Source of the DNA: Hyphomicrobium sp. | GTDB taxonomy: Bacteria; Pseudomonadota; Alphaproteobacteria; Rhizobiales; Hyphomicrobiaceae | Assembly (NCBI RefSeq): GCF_009026145.1 | Contig: NZ_WBUE01000007.1 | Coordinates: forward strand, 104,882-168,881 | Direction of reading: 5' to 3' | DNA length: 64,000 nt | In this document: positions 50,653-59,723 of the stretch, one piece after another | How positions within the stretch are numbered: position 1 is the first letter of the stretch | How the letters are laid out: each line of letters starts with the position of its first letter | Made by a program: the position numbers and the translations under genes | The notes under the pieces: generated by a model | Seen by the model: the letters and a program-made list of their open reading frames with translations, nothing else | What the model was told of the DNA's origin: nothing | Databases searched by the model: none

Positions 50653-51354
50653 ATGCGGTTCTATGGTTTGGGTGGTACCGTCCTAGCCCTGTCCCTCGCA
50701 TTGGGAACTCATGTCGTGGCTGCCGTCGCCGCCGATGAGCCGAAGGCAACAGACCTGATCTTCGAGCACAAGCACCTCGCCAAGGTCGAGGCCGGCAAGG
50801 TAATCGACTATAAGTTCAACCGGACTGTCACCGATCCGCAGATCCTCGGCCAGGCCTTCTCCGACGACATCACGCTGAAAGTCGTGGCCGAAAAGGAGGA
50901 GGGCAAGAAGGATCTCGACCTGCAGATCTACACCGGCGATCGGGCTCGCGACCTGCAGAAGCTGGAGAAGTTCTCCATCAACCCGGTGTTCGCCGTCTAT
51001 TTCTCCCAAGCCGTAAGCACCTTCAACCAGCTGGCCGGCGGCCAGGTGAACTACCTGCAGCGCAGCTTCTCGGACGGCTGGCTGAAGGCGAAGGTCGAGC
51101 CGCTCAAGGTCGACTACAACGGCAAGAAGATCGACTGCTATCGCATCTCCATGACGCCCTACGTGGGCGACAAGTACGAGTCGAAGATGCAGGGTTGGGA
51201 AGGTGCCAAGTTCGAGGTCATCGTCAGCGAGGAAGTGCCGGGCGAGATCGTCGACTTGCTCGCCACCTATCACAACCGTTATCCGCCGGCGAAGTTGAAG
51301 CTCACCGAGCGCATCACGCTGTCCGGCGTCACCGGACTGGAGAATCCGCAATGA
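50653..51354 (+). CDS. Periplasmic protein of unknown function near xoxF
   Basis: A 233-residue exported protein: signal peptide (GTVLALSLALGTHVVAAVA), then a mostly beta body with LIFEHKHLAKVEAGKVIDY, LDLQIYTGDRARDLQ and YRISMTPYVGDKYESKMQGW. I do not recognise a family. AAGGAAA precedes the ATG. It overlaps the next small Cys-containing protein by 4 nt, so the two are probably made together. Placement beside xoxF accessory genes suggests a role in dehydrogenase maturation. Confidence 0.75.
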   Translation: MRFYGLGGTVLALSLALGTHVVAAVAADEPKATDLIFEHKHLAKVEAGKVIDYKFNRTVTDPQILGQAFSDDITLKVVAEKEEGKKDLDLQIYTGDRARDLQKLEKFSINPVFAVYFSQAVSTFNQLAGGQVNYLQRSFSDGWLKAKVEPLKVDYNGKKIDCYRISMTPYVGDKYESKMQGWEGAKFEVIVSEEVPGEIVDLLATYHNRYPPAKLKLTERITLSGVTGLENPQ

Positions 51355-51713
51355 GCAAGCGTATCCTTGCGGCCTGCTGCGCCGCTTTGATTGCCAGCGC
51401 AGTGACGGCCGCCGCCAACCCGGCCGTCAAGCTGCCGGAGAACGACTATCCGACGGCGGCCCGCGCCGACTACGTGTTCGCCTGCATGCAGACGAATGGC
51501 CAGAACCGCATGGTGCTCGACAAGTGTGCGTGCTCGATCGACACCATTGCATCGCTGCTGCCGTACTCGGAATACGAGGCGGCCGAGACAATCATGTCGG
51601 TGCGCCAGAAGGGCGGCGAGAACGTCGCCATGTTCAACAGCTTCGCGCCGTTGTTGGAGAAGGTAAAGAACCTGAAGCGGGCGCAGGTCGAAGCGGAGCT
51701 TCGCTGCTTCTAG
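51351..51713 (+). CDS. Small periplasmic Cys-containing protein near xoxF
   Basis: A 120-residue exported protein with signal peptide (ILAACCAALIASAVTAAA). The mature part has four cysteines (FACMQTNGQ, DKCACSID, and LRCF at the very C-terminus) and helical segments. No family name can be given; similar short proteins occur in quinoprotein dehydrogenase neighbourhoods. It starts by ATGA overlap with the 233-residue protein gene. Confidence 0.75.
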   Translation: MSKRILAACCAALIASAVTAAANPAVKLPENDYPTAARADYVFACMQTNGQNRMVLDKCACSIDTIASLLPYSEYEAAETIMSVRQKGGENVAMFNSFAPLLEKVKNLKRAQVEAELRCF

Positions 51714-51738
51714 CTCGGCGGAGCTTCGCTGCTTCTAG
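51693..51738. repeat. 25-bp-period tandem duplication over the stop codon
   Basis: The 21-nt segment at 51693-51713, which encodes the last residues and stop of the small periplasmic protein, is repeated exactly at 51718-51738. The period is 25 nt. The second copy lies after the stop and is not translated. It looks like a recent slippage duplication. Confidence 0.85.
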
Positions 51739-51768
51739 GTCGAGGGGGGAGTCGGCTCTACGAATGCA

Positions 51769-51793
51769 AAGGGCGCTGCTGAGCGGCGCCCTT
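51769..51793. terminator. Bidirectional terminator between convergent genes
   Basis: AAGGGCGC and GCGCCCTT form an 8-bp stem with a 9-nt loop, flanked by GCAAA on the left and CTTTGTT on the right. It separates the plus-strand small protein gene from the minus-strand SoxYZ-like gene. It can serve as an intrinsic terminator in both directions. Confidence 0.72.
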
Positions 51794-51816
51794 CTTTGTT
51801 GCCAATGGCGAGCGTC

Positions 51817-52635
51817 TCAAGAGGCCTTGCCGGCCGAGGTGGCGGTGAACACCTTCCCGTCGGAATCCTTGGCCGTCACCTCGATGGTATCCTCGCCGCC
51901 GGGCGCGAAGGTGAAGCGGAAATTGGGATTCTCCGAAATCGAGATGCCGCCTTCCATCTTGAAGATGCGTGCCCCATCACGCTTCACGTCCATCTCCTGC
52001 ACGATCTTCATCGGCGTGTACTCGCGCGTGAGCTGGTCCATCTGCATGCCGGTGAAGTTCGGGTGCCGGATCATCACCTGCGCCTCGCGCACGGGTGGGG
52101 AGCGGTCTTTCATTGCCGGGTCGTCGAAGGTGCGGATCTGCATCTTGCCGAGGTTGGCGAGCGCCTCGTCGGCGTCCTTGGAGGCAGCTGCCGAGCAGCC
52201 GCCCGACGCTTTGACGAACTTGGTTGCCATGTGCAGCTTGCCGTCCGCGGTCTCCACGATGGCGCGGACGTTGGAGTACATGTCGATGCGCACGCGCGTC
52301 GACAGCATGCGGTCACCCTTGCCGGCCGCCTCGCCGAAATGGAAGGTGGCGGCGACGGGGGCCGGGTTCTTGTCGATGACGAGAGTGAGGCTCTTCACCT
52401 CGCCGGCGCTCGACGGGATGCGCATGGTAAGCGGCACCACGGCGGCGTCCTCGGCGCGATAGGGCGCTTCCAGCGTTACCGTGCTGTCCTCAACGATCTC
52501 ACGATTGTTGAACACATCGCGGCGGATGTCCTGCCAGGGATCGTCGGCAGCGATGGCCGGCACGGCCGAAGCCACGGCGAGCATAGCCGCAAAGGCGAGC
52601 GAGACTTTCTGCGATTTCATCGTTCTTGTATGCAT
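51817..52635 (-). CDS. Quinoprotein dehydrogenase-associated SoxYZ-like carrier
   Basis: A 272-residue exported protein in which a SoxY-like domain is followed by a SoxZ-like domain. The signal peptide (LAFAAMLAVASAVPAIA) precedes DPWQDIRRDVFNNREI; the SoxY-type carrier Cys lies in KASGGCSAAA rather than at a chain end. The SoxZ-like part shows VMIRHPNFTGMQMDQLT. This type is found beside quinoprotein alcohol dehydrogenases and zinc metallohydrolases and is thought to carry an intermediate. The start at 52635 has GGAGGAA; ATG at 52620 is weaker. Confidence 0.9.
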   Translation of the reverse strand: MHTRTMKSQKVSLAFAAMLAVASAVPAIAADDPWQDIRRDVFNNREIVEDSTVTLEAPYRAEDAAVVPLTMRIPSSAGEVKSLTLVIDKNPAPVAATFHFGEAAGKGDRMLSTRVRIDMYSNVRAIVETADGKLHMATKFVKASGGCSAAASKDADEALANLGKMQIRTFDDPAMKDRSPPVREAQVMIRHPNFTGMQMDQLTREYTPMKIVQEMDVKRDGARIFKMEGGISISENPNFRFTFAPGGEDTIEVTAKDSDGKVFTATSAGKAS

Positions 52636-52660
52636 CGGGTTCCTCCGCCGTCAGCCGCAG

Positions 52661-53629
52661 TTATTCCCATTCTAGTTCGGCGAACGCGGCTGAAACGTTG
52701 CGTGCATGATACTCATTGAAGAGCACCCACGCATCTTTTTCAGACAATCCCACCGTCTCAGCCGCCTCGGCGAGCGTCTTACCCTGCTCAATCATCGTGC
52801 GCACCTCGTCAGCTACCGTGCTGAGGTAGCGTTTCTCCGCCTCGAGCGCCGCCGGCCACGGCATCGATTCCGGGCCGTGCCCGGGCACGGCGCGCTGCAC
52901 GTCCTTGCGCGCCGCGAGCTTGTCGATCAGTGCCAGCCAGCCGCGGATCGATCCGTCCAGGGCCGGAACATGCTTGGAGAACAACAGGTCCCCCAAGAAC
53001 ATCGTGCCTGTCTTCTCATCGAGCACTGTCACGTCATTATCGGTGTGTGCCGTCTCGTGCGCCTCGAGCAGCAGTTTGCGGTCGCCGAGGTCGAGCTCCA
53101 GGCGATCCTTGACCGTCTCTGTCGGTGGCACGATGCGCGTCCCCTCGAACGCTTCGCCGAGCAGCTCCTTGTTGATTGCAAGATAGCGATCGGCGCGTGC
53201 AGAGAGCGCGCGCGCCAGCTTGGTGTGCCCGACGAACGTCGGCTTCTCGCTCTCGAATGCGACATTGCCGAAGACATGATCGGGGTGCATGTGGGTGTTG
53301 ATCACGTACTTGATGGGCAGCTTGGTGCGCGCGCGGATGGCAGCCAGCAGCGCGCCTCCGACGCGCGGACTGCCGCCCGTATCGATGACCGCGACACCAT
53401 CGCGGCCGATGACAAAGCCGGTGTTCGAAGTGTCGCCCGAGTTGCGCGGCGTGAAGATTTCGTAGCGTCCTTGATGGACGTAGACGCCGGGCGCGACCTC
53501 GCTGACCGCGAGGGGTTCCTGCGCCTCGAGCGGGGGCGCGGCGGCGAGCAAAACGGCCGCCACAAGCAACGCTGTAACGTTCGGGAAAAACTCCCGAAAT
53601 TGGTGTCCGAGCAGATGACGTTGGGGCAT
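52661..53629 (-). CDS. Quinoprotein relay-system zinc metallohydrolase
   Basis: A 322-residue exported metallo-beta-lactamase-fold enzyme. The zinc motif is HTHMHPDHVFG (HxHxDH), with VGHTKLA, AHETAHTDNDVTV and VPGHGPES providing the other metal residues. It is the usual partner of the SoxYZ-like carrier (25 nt downstream) and may release or detoxify the carrier-bound intermediate during alcohol oxidation. GAGGG precedes the ATG at 53629; a 16-residue upstream extension is unlikely. Confidence 0.92.
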   Translation of the reverse strand: MPQRHLLGHQFREFFPNVTALLVAAVLLAAAPPLEAQEPLAVSEVAPGVYVHQGRYEIFTPRNSGDTSNTGFVIGRDGVAVIDTGGSPRVGGALLAAIRARTKLPIKYVINTHMHPDHVFGNVAFESEKPTFVGHTKLARALSARADRYLAINKELLGEAFEGTRIVPPTETVKDRLELDLGDRKLLLEAHETAHTDNDVTVLDEKTGTMFLGDLLFSKHVPALDGSIRGWLALIDKLAARKDVQRAVPGHGPESMPWPAALEAEKRYLSTVADEVRTMIEQGKTLAEAAETVGLSEKDAWVLFNEYHARNVSAAFAELEWE

Positions 53630-54145
53630 GTTTTTCCCTCTTCTAGTTGTTCCTAGCATATGGCCACGAACGATCACGCGGTCGAGAGCGTTCTGTGAAA
53701 CGCGCGCGCAGTGATTCGACTCGCTCTCCCTCTACGGTCCTGCGCACGATGGTGGCATTTGCGCTGGGCGACGCGCCGGCGAGCATCAAGATATTCAGCG
53801 TTTTCGGCTGCACTTCAGAAGGTTGTCGTGCGTCGCACAAATCTTCTGTGCAGCGCAACAAACCGCGATGGGATACGGGGGAATTTACGTCAACCATCTT
53901 GTCCTATTCACGGACGCGTGAATTTTCGTTACCCGCTCGTCTTGCGGACGGGAAAAAAAAGTGCGTAGATGTGCCGCGGTGTGACACGGCATCCAGGGCT
54001 GACTGGCACCAGCCAGCAAGGCCCGGTCGATCGCCAAGGGAGGAAGAAGGGGCAAACCCCCAATCCCATAAGAAAAAGGGTGTGAGGCGCTGCTGTTCAC
54101 CACCGCTTGCAAGCGTGGCAAGAACCTTAAAATGGAGGAAGCGCA
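53630..54145. promoter_or_regulatory. xoxF upstream regulatory region
   Basis: This 516-nt region separates the minus-strand metallohydrolase from xoxF. It contains a symmetric site TGCC-GCG-GTGT-G-ACAC-GGCA at 53972-53991, a palindrome CGCTTGCAAGCG at 54104-54115 near the start codon, an A8 tract at 53953-53960, and a GGAGG ribosome site just before xoxF. No FNR box is seen. A frame running through it on the plus strand lacks gene-like character. Control by lanthanides or a two-component system is possible but not shown. Confidence 0.6.
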
Positions 54146-55966
54146 ATGCGCAGAAGCGTATTCGCAGGTGCATTGGTTGCGACGGCTGCCTTCGCGGCAC
54201 CGGCGTTGGCCAATGATAGCGTTGTTAAGTGTATCGCCGACGAGAATAACTGGTGCATGCAGCAGCATGACTACAATGCACACCGTTATTCGTCCCTCGA
54301 CCAGATCAACACGAAGAACGTCGGCAGCATGAAGGTTGCTTGGACGTTCTCGACCGGCGTGCTGCGCGGTCACGAGGGTTCTCCCCTCGTCATCGGCAGC
54401 ACGATGTACCTCCACACTCCGTTCCCGAACATCGTGTACGCTCTCAACCTCGATGACGAGAACAAGATCATCTGGAAGTACGAGCCGAAGCAGGATCCGT
54501 CTGTTATCCCCGTGATGTGCTGCGACACCGTCAACCGCGGTCTGCAGTACGCCGACGGCAAGCTCTTCCTGCACCAGGCTGACACGACCCTCGTCGCTCT
54601 CGATGCCAAGACCGGCAAAGAGGTCTGGAAGGCGGTCAACGGCGATCCGAAGCGCGGTGAGACCGGCACGGGCGCTGCGCTCGTCGTCGGCGACGTCGTG
54701 ATGATCGGTGTGTCGGGTGCCGAGTTCGGCGTCCGCTGCTTCTTCACCGGCTACGACATCAACAGCGGCAAGCGGCTGTGGCGCGGTTATTCGATGGGCC
54801 CGGACAGCGACATCCTGTTCAACCCTGAGAAGACCATGTCTCTCGGCAAGCCGGTTGGCGCCGATAGCTCGCTCAAGACCTGGACTGGCGACCAGTGGAA
54901 GCTGGGCGGCGGTTCGATCTGGGGCTGGTATGCCTGGGATCCCAAGCTGAACCTGGTCTACTACGGCACGGGCAACCCGTCGACCTGGAACCCGGCTCAG
55001 CGCGCTGGACCGGATGGCAAGCAGATCGACCAGAAGTGGTCGATGTCGATCATCGCTCGTAACCCGCAGACCGGCGAGGCCGCCTGGGCTTACCAGATGA
55101 CCCCGTTCGACGAGTGGGACTACGACGGCATCAACGAGATGATCCTCGTCGACAACATGGACGTGAAGGGCAAGAAGCACAACGTGCTCGTGCACTTCGA
55201 CCGCAACGGCTTCGGCTACACGGTTGACCGTGAGTCCGGTCTGCCGCTCGTTGCCGAGAAGTTTGACCCGGCCGTCAACTGGTCAACCGGCGTCGATCTC
55301 GATCCCAAGAGCGAGAAGTATGGCCGCCCCGCGGTCGTGGCTTCGAAGTCCACCTTCCTGAATGGCCAGGACGTCAACACGACCGACGTCTGCCCGGCCG
55401 CTCTCGGAACGAAGGACCAGCAGCCTGCTGCTTACTCGCCGCTGACGGGCCTCTTCTACGTGCCGACGAACCACGTCTGCATGGACTATGAGCCCTTCAA
55501 GGTCGAGTACACGGCTGGCCAGCCCTACGTTGGTGCCACGCTCTCCATGTATCCGCCGAAGGGCGAGAGCCACATGGGCAACTTCATCGCGTGGGATGCC
55601 TCCAAGGGTAAGATCGTGTGGTCGAACAAGGAGCAGTTCTCGGTTTGGTCGGGTGTTCTCACGACCGCTGGCGGCATCGCCTGCGTCGGCACCCTCGAGG
55701 GCTACTTCAAGTGCGTCGATCAGAAGGACGGCAAGGAGCTGTATAAGAACCGCACTCCGTCCGGCATCATCGGCAACGCCTTCACCTACGGTCACAAGGG
55801 CAAGCAGTACATCGGCATCTTCTCGGGTGTTGGTGGCTGGGCTGGCATCGGTCTCGCTGCCGGTCTGACGAACCCGACCGACGGTCTGGGCGCGGTTGGT
55901 GGCTACGCTGGCCTCAACAGCTACACCGCTCTGGGTGGCTCGCTGACGGTCTGGTCGCTGCCATAA
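54146..55966 (+). CDS. xoxF: XoxF, lanthanide-dependent PQQ methanol dehydrogenase
   Basis: Periplasmic eight-bladed quinoprotein methanol dehydrogenase of 606 residues with signal peptide ending ALA-ND. The vicinal disulfide Cys125-Cys126 ([10 protein letters not shown]), PQQ/metal Glu193 in SGAEFG, and WDYDG with catalytic Asp325 and extra Asp327 are visible. The second Asp binds a lanthanide and separates XoxF from calcium-type MxaF, where this position is Ala. Codons are richer in T-ending forms (GCT, GGT, CTC) than in neighbours, fitting very high expression. It is followed by a strong hairpin, then xoxG and xoxJ. Confidence 0.98.
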   Translation: MRRSVFAGALVATAAFAAPALANDSVVKCIADENNWCMQQHDYNAHRYSSLDQINTKNVGSMKVAWTFSTGVLRGHEGSPLVIGSTMYLHTPFPNIVYALNLDDENKIIWKYEPKQDPSVIPVMCCDTVNRGLQYADGKLFLHQADTTLVALDAKTGKEVWKAVNGDPKRGETGTGAALVVGDVVMIGVSGAEFGVRCFFTGYDINSGKRLWRGYSMGPDSDILFNPEKTMSLGKPVGADSSLKTWTGDQWKLGGGSIWGWYAWDPKLNLVYYGTGNPSTWNPAQRAGPDGKQIDQKWSMSIIARNPQTGEAAWAYQMTPFDEWDYDGINEMILVDNMDVKGKKHNVLVHFDRNGFGYTVDRESGLPLVAEKFDPAVNWSTGVDLDPKSEKYGRPAVVASKSTFLNGQDVNTTDVCPAALGTKDQQPAAYSPLTGLFYVPTNHVCMDYEPFKVEYTAGQPYVGATLSMYPPKGESHMGNFIAWDASKGKIVWSNKEQFSVWSGVLTTAGGIACVGTLEGYFKCVDQKDGKELYKNRTPSGIIGNAFTYGHKGKQYIGIFSGVGGWAGIGLAAGLTNPTDGLGAVGGYAGLNSYTALGGSLTVWSLP

Positions 55967-55987
55967 GCTGACGTCACGACATTAATG

Positions 55988-56021
55988 GACCGGCGCGGGT
56001 TTTCCCGCGCCGGTCTTCCTT
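55988..56021 (+). terminator. Strong hairpin after xoxF
   Basis: GACCGGCGCGGG and CCCGCGCCGGTC form a perfect 12-bp stem with a TTTT loop (55988-56015), followed by TTCCTT. It lies 21 nt after the xoxF stop. It probably ends most xoxF transcripts while allowing reduced read-through to xoxG and xoxJ. Confidence 0.82.
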
Positions 56022-56189
56022 GTGAGTGGGGCACGACGCCCGCCCATTCGGCGCTTTGTGCACGGTGGCATGTCACTTCGCACCGCAACATGCGAAACCG
56101 TATGACATTTTGCCCGTTGCACTGTTCTAATCAGCCGCCCAAATGAGCACGTGTCTATGCCCATTAGCCCAAGCAAATAGGGGAAACGC

Positions 56190-56762
56190 GTGAGAAGGAT
56201 CAGTTTCGCTGTCGTCGCAGCCATTGCGCTGGCGGGCGTGTTCGGTTCGGCGACGGCTCAGGACGCTGCGCCGGGAATGGCAAAAGAGGTGAAAACGCCC
56301 GATGGCTGCATCACCCAGGAAGGCGCCGAGTTCAAAGACGGCAAATGGGTTTTGCCCGACGGTACCCCGACCTTCCGCGTATGCAAGAAGGACAATAACA
56401 TCGTCGTCGACTGGGCGACCTACAATGGCTATCGCCGCTATCACGGCGAGTGCCACGTCTGCCACGGCCCCAATGGCCTCGGTTCGACCTACGCGCCGGC
56501 CCTCGCCGAGTCGCTGAAGAACATGGATTACGGCACATTCCTGGGCGTGGTGGCCAGCGGGCGCGTACGCGACGCGGCCGGTACCAAATTTGTGATGCCG
56601 GCGTTTGGTGACAACAAGAACGTGATGTGCTTCATCAACGACCTCTACGTATACCTGAAGGCGCGCGGCGACGCGCTGCCGGCCGGTCAGCTCGGCGGTC
56701 GCAATCGCGATGAAAAGCCGGAAGAAGCGAAAGCAGAAGAGAAAGCTTGTCTTGGTAGCTAG
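56190..56762 (+). CDS. xoxG: XoxG, cytochrome c acceptor of XoxF
   Basis: A 190-residue periplasmic cytochrome c of the methanol-metabolism-related type. Signal peptide (AVVAAIALAGVFGSATA); heme motif Cys88-x2-Cys91-His92 (GECHVCHGPNGLG); candidate axial Met in FVMPAFG. Additional cysteines (Cys40, Cys65 and one in NVMCF) fit the extra-Cys subgroup. A Lys/Glu-rich tail closes the chain. The start is GTG with AGGGGAAA upstream. It takes electrons from XoxF and hands them to the oxidase chain. Confidence 0.93.
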   Translation: MRRISFAVVAAIALAGVFGSATAQDAAPGMAKEVKTPDGCITQEGAEFKDGKWVLPDGTPTFRVCKKDNNIVVDWATYNGYRRYHGECHVCHGPNGLGSTYAPALAESLKNMDYGTFLGVVASGRVRDAAGTKFVMPAFGDNKNVMCFINDLYVYLKARGDALPAGQLGGRNRDEKPEEAKAEEKACLGS

Positions 56763-57621
56763 GTTTCACACGTTTCGAGCAATGGTCGGGGCCGCCCTGG
56801 GCGGCCTCGTCTTGTTCTGCGCCATGGCTGGATCAGCCGTAGCGGTCGAAGGCCACCGTTCGGACCTCGTCAATCGCAAGGTTCTGCGCGTGTGCGCGGA
56901 CCCGGCGAACATGCCGTTCTCGAACGACAAAAAGGAAGGGTTTGAGAACAAGATCGCCGAGATCATCAGCAACGAGTTGAAGGTCCCCGTCGAGTACACG
57001 TGGTTCCCACAGGCCGTCGGCTTCACGCGCAATACGCTTCTCGCCAAGCGCTGCGACGTGATCATCGGCACGGGGCAGGGCGATGACCTCGTGCTCAACA
57101 CCAACGCGCTATACCGGTCGGCCTACGCCCTGATCTACAAGCCGGGCACCGGGCTCGACGGCGTCGACAGCATTTTCGACCCGCGCCTCAAGGGCAAGAA
57201 GGTCGGCGTCGTGCAAGGTACTCCGTCGGCCACGATCGTCGCCAAGGCCGGCTTGATGGACAAGGCGCGTCCTTATCGGTTGATGGTCGATCGCCGCTAC
57301 GACGATCCTTCCGCCGACATGGTGAAGGATATCCGCTCGGGCGAGATCGACGCCGGCGTGATGTGGGGGCCGATTGCCGGCTACTACGGTTCGCGTAACG
57401 GCGAGAAGCTTATTGTCGTACCGCTGACGAATGATGTCGACAAGGCTGGGCGACTCGATTTCCGCATCACCATGGGAGTGCGCCAGGGCGACGATCTGTG
57501 GAAGCGCCGGCTCAACGACATCATCCGCAAGCGGCAGGCGGACATCGACAAGGTGCTGCTCGAATACGGCGTGCCGATGATCGATGAAGACAGCAAGCTC
57601 ATCACCAGTCCGCGCAGCTGA
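56710..57621 (+). CDS. xoxJ: XoxJ, MxaJ-like periplasmic binding protein
   Basis: A solute-binding-type periplasmic protein (up to 303 residues) of the XoxJ/MxaJ family. VLRVCADPANMPFSNDKKEGF, VIIGTGQGDDLVLNTNALYRS, KKVGVVQGTPSATIVA and IDAGVMWGPIAGYY are typical. It is thought to help assemble or activate XoxF. The start is uncertain: ATG at 56710 gives a very basic n-region, TTG at 56752 gives a conventional signal peptide, and ATG at 56782 gives the shortest form. All overlap or abut xoxG. Confidence 0.93.
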   Translation: MKSRKKRKQKRKLVLVARFHTFRAMVGAALGGLVLFCAMAGSAVAVEGHRSDLVNRKVLRVCADPANMPFSNDKKEGFENKIAEIISNELKVPVEYTWFPQAVGFTRNTLLAKRCDVIIGTGQGDDLVLNTNALYRSAYALIYKPGTGLDGVDSIFDPRLKGKKVGVVQGTPSATIVAKAGLMDKARPYRLMVDRRYDDPSADMVKDIRSGEIDAGVMWGPIAGYYGSRNGEKLIVVPLTNDVDKAGRLDFRITMGVRQGDDLWKRRLNDIIRKRQADIDKVLLEYGVPMIDEDSKLITSPRS

Positions 57622-58354
57622 GGTGGTGGGGGCGTCGCTCGGCTACGAGCCGCGACGCCGGCTTTTCCCGCCCGACAGGATCGTTCCCGGCTCCACGCTC
57701 GGGCGGCTCGCGACCGCGTTGTGCGCCATCGCCCTGTCGTTGCCCACTCTCGTCCGCGCGGGTGCGCCTGCGACCGCGGCCGACAGTGCCTCCACAGCGC
57801 CCGCAGGGGTCGTCGAGGTGCCCGCGCCGCACCCGGATGTCCCGCCGGCCCCCGCAGCCGGTGCGGCGCCCTCCGGGCCGGTCGAGGAGCCCACCGGCTA
57901 TCGCATGGACAACTTCCGTACGCCGGTGCCGGCGACGTTGCGTGGGGCGCGCGTGCTCACCAACGACGAGGCAGCCGATGTGTGGAACAAGGATGGGGCT
58001 GTGTTCGTCGATGTCTACCCGCAAGCCCCCAAGCCCCCAAACCTGCCCGCAGGCACGTTTTGGCGCGAGCCCGTCCATCGCAGCATCGAGGGCGCGCATT
58101 GGCTGCCCAACGTCGGCTATGGCGCGCTGTCGCCGACGATGGATGCCTACTTTCGTGGTGCCCTCGAGGGGCTTTCGAGGGGTAAGCGCGATGCACCTCT
58201 CGTCTTCTTCTGCCTCAAGGACTGCTGGATGTCGTGGAACGCCGCCAAGCGGGCGCTCGAATACGGCTACACCAATGTCATGTGGTTCCGCGACGGCACC
58301 GACGGATGGCAGGAGCTCGGCTATCCGCTCGCCGAGGTGAAGAAGCTGCCGTGA
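57584..58354 (+). CDS. PQQ-dependent catabolism-associated CXXCW-motif (rhodanese-like) protein
   Basis: A 256-residue exported rhodanese-fold protein. After a hydrophobic N-terminus and a Pro/Ala-rich linker, the domain shows TNDEAADVWNKDGAVFVDVY and the signature FFCLKDCWMSWNAAKRALEYG, with two cysteines before Trp. This family is confined to PQQ alcohol-oxidation gene sets; redox or sulfur chemistry is assumed. The frame overlaps xoxJ by 38 nt if ATG 57584 is used; GTG at 57623 or 57626 would give a start just after the xoxJ stop. Confidence 0.9.
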   Translation: MKTASSSPVRAAEVVGASLGYEPRRRLFPPDRIVPGSTLGRLATALCAIALSLPTLVRAGAPATAADSASTAPAGVVEVPAPHPDVPPAPAAGAAPSGPVEEPTGYRMDNFRTPVPATLRGARVLTNDEAADVWNKDGAVFVDVYPQAPKPPNLPAGTFWREPVHRSIEGAHWLPNVGYGALSPTMDAYFRGALEGLSRGKRDAPLVFFCLKDCWMSWNAAKRALEYGYTNVMWFRDGTDGWQELGYPLAEVKKLP

Positions 58355-58414
58355 CCCGTGCGCACGGCGCGCGGCGGCGTACGCTTGCGCACAGCGCCTC
58401 GTCACTTGCCAGGT

Positions 58415-58711
58415 CTATCGAATAGGCGCCTGCGTCGGTCTCGGCTCGGTCGTCGGCGTCGGGGTCGGCAGCGTCGGCGAGGTCGAGGGCGACGGGGACG
58501 GGGTCACGGTCTGCACGGCTGGCCCGGCATTGTTGGTATCACCGACGCGCCGATCGCCGCTTGGGTAGAACATCGCGATCAGCGCGATCGCGATGGCGAC
58601 GGCGACGAGCAGTGGCAGGGCGGTCCCATCCCAGAGCCCCGGGGTCCGGTCGATCGGGCGCAGATGGCGGTGATCCGTAGCGGTGGGATCGTGCTGGTCA
58701 TAGAGAGCCAT
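58415..58711 (-). CDS. Small membrane protein with Pro/Thr/Ser-rich tail
   Basis: A 98-residue protein with one transmembrane helix (ALPLLVAVAIAIALIAMFY, about 31-50), an N-terminal cytoplasmic His/Asp-rich part, and a Pro/Ser/Thr-rich periplasmic tail. GGAGGA lies directly upstream of the ATG. No family is recognised; it converges with the CXXCW gene. Confidence 0.65.
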   Translation of the reverse strand: MALYDQHDPTATDHRHLRPIDRTPGLWDGTALPLLVAVAIAIALIAMFYPSGDRRVGDTNNAGPAVQTVTPSPSPSTSPTLPTPTPTTEPRPTQAPIR

Positions 58712-58852
58712 GGCGTTCCTCCATTGGTTCCTAGTGCGAACCTATGGGGAGCCGCAAAGTTCCTGCAGACGGCATATGCTCGCCATCGCCTAATGCACTG
58801 CAGGTCGTGTCGGGAGACGGGCGAAGCTCTCTACTTGGCGGGGCCGCCGCGC

Positions 58853-59719
58853 CTAGCTCTTCATCTGGGCGCGAATGATGCGGGCGATCTCGTAGGCCCG
58901 CTGCTCGATAAGGACCGGAATCTCGCAGGCCATGGTGAGGTTCTGCTGACGTTCCTGGAATATGCGTGCGTTCCAGTTGTACTCTTGCTGCTCGGGTGAG
59001 AGATTGGTCTCGGTCGGCAATAGCTCGTCAGTTGCCGCCATGCCCTTCTCGGCCAGCTTTTGACCCTCGCGCTCGAGCTCGGCGGCGCGGCCCTTCTGGC
59101 GCTTCTGAAATTCCTCGACCTTAGCGATGACGAACTGCCGGTCGGTGTTGATCTCACTCAGGAAGCTGGCGAACAGCTCGGTCAGCTTCTTGTCGCGCTC
59201 GGCCTCAGGGACCGAGGCGGCGTACTCCTTGATCGCTTTTTCGGCCTCCTCGGGGGGGACGCGGCGGCTCTCGAGCAGCTCCGTCAGATCGCGGATCGCC
59301 GGGTCGAACTCCTTGATACCGTCGATGGGCGGGCCATCCCAAATCTGCGCCGGCGAGATCACCGTCACTTTGCGCTGGATGCAGGGCCAGTCGGGGCTGC
59401 TGAGAATGGTGGAAGGAGAGAACTCGACCGCGGCGTTCTCGTCGGGCGTGACGGGGGTGGGCGCGAATGCCGGATGATTGGCGCCGGCTGGCGGTGCAGG
59501 CTCCATACCCCCGGGACGCGCACCGGGGACGACGCCCGGCGCAATGCCCGGCGCCAACTCAGGCGCGGCCTCGACTTTTGGCGGCGTGTCCGTCTTTGGT
59601 GCCGCATCCTGCGCTTGCAGGGCGGTGCCGGCGGTGAAAGCCAGGGCTGCCGCCAGCGCCGCTGCGCTAATGCCGCGCTTCAGGATACTCGCCACGGACG
59701 TCATTTCTTCTTTGATCAT
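58853..59719 (-). CDS. Exported helical protein linked to PQQ-associated ABC genes
   Basis: A 288-residue exported protein. A signal peptide (AAALAAALAFTAGTALQAQ) and a Pro/Ala-rich linker (about 35-90) precede WPCIQRKVTVISPAQIWDGP and a long charged alpha-helical region rich in Glu, Lys and Arg (FQKRQKGRAAELEREGQKLAE), probably coiled coil. It starts 4 nt after the permease stop (TGAGGAAATG), so it belongs to the ABC operon. No function is known; a periplasmic adaptor is plausible. Confidence 0.8.
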   Translation of the reverse strand: MIKEEMTSVASILKRGISAAALAAALAFTAGTALQAQDAAPKTDTPPKVEAAPELAPGIAPGVVPGARPGGMEPAPPAGANHPAFAPTPVTPDENAAVEFSPSTILSSPDWPCIQRKVTVISPAQIWDGPPIDGIKEFDPAIRDLTELLESRRVPPEEAEKAIKEYAASVPEAERDKKLTELFASFLSEINTDRQFVIAKVEEFQKRQKGRAAELEREGQKLAEKGMAATDELLPTETNLSPEQQEYNWNARIFQERQQNLTMACEIPVLIEQRAYEIARIIRAQMKS

Positions 59720-59723
59720 TTCC

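Noticed and set aside
53647..54216. Plus-strand frame running through the xoxF upstream region
   Set aside because: Overlaps the xoxF start out of frame, is rich in Arg/Ser, and has no ribosome site or homology I can recognise.
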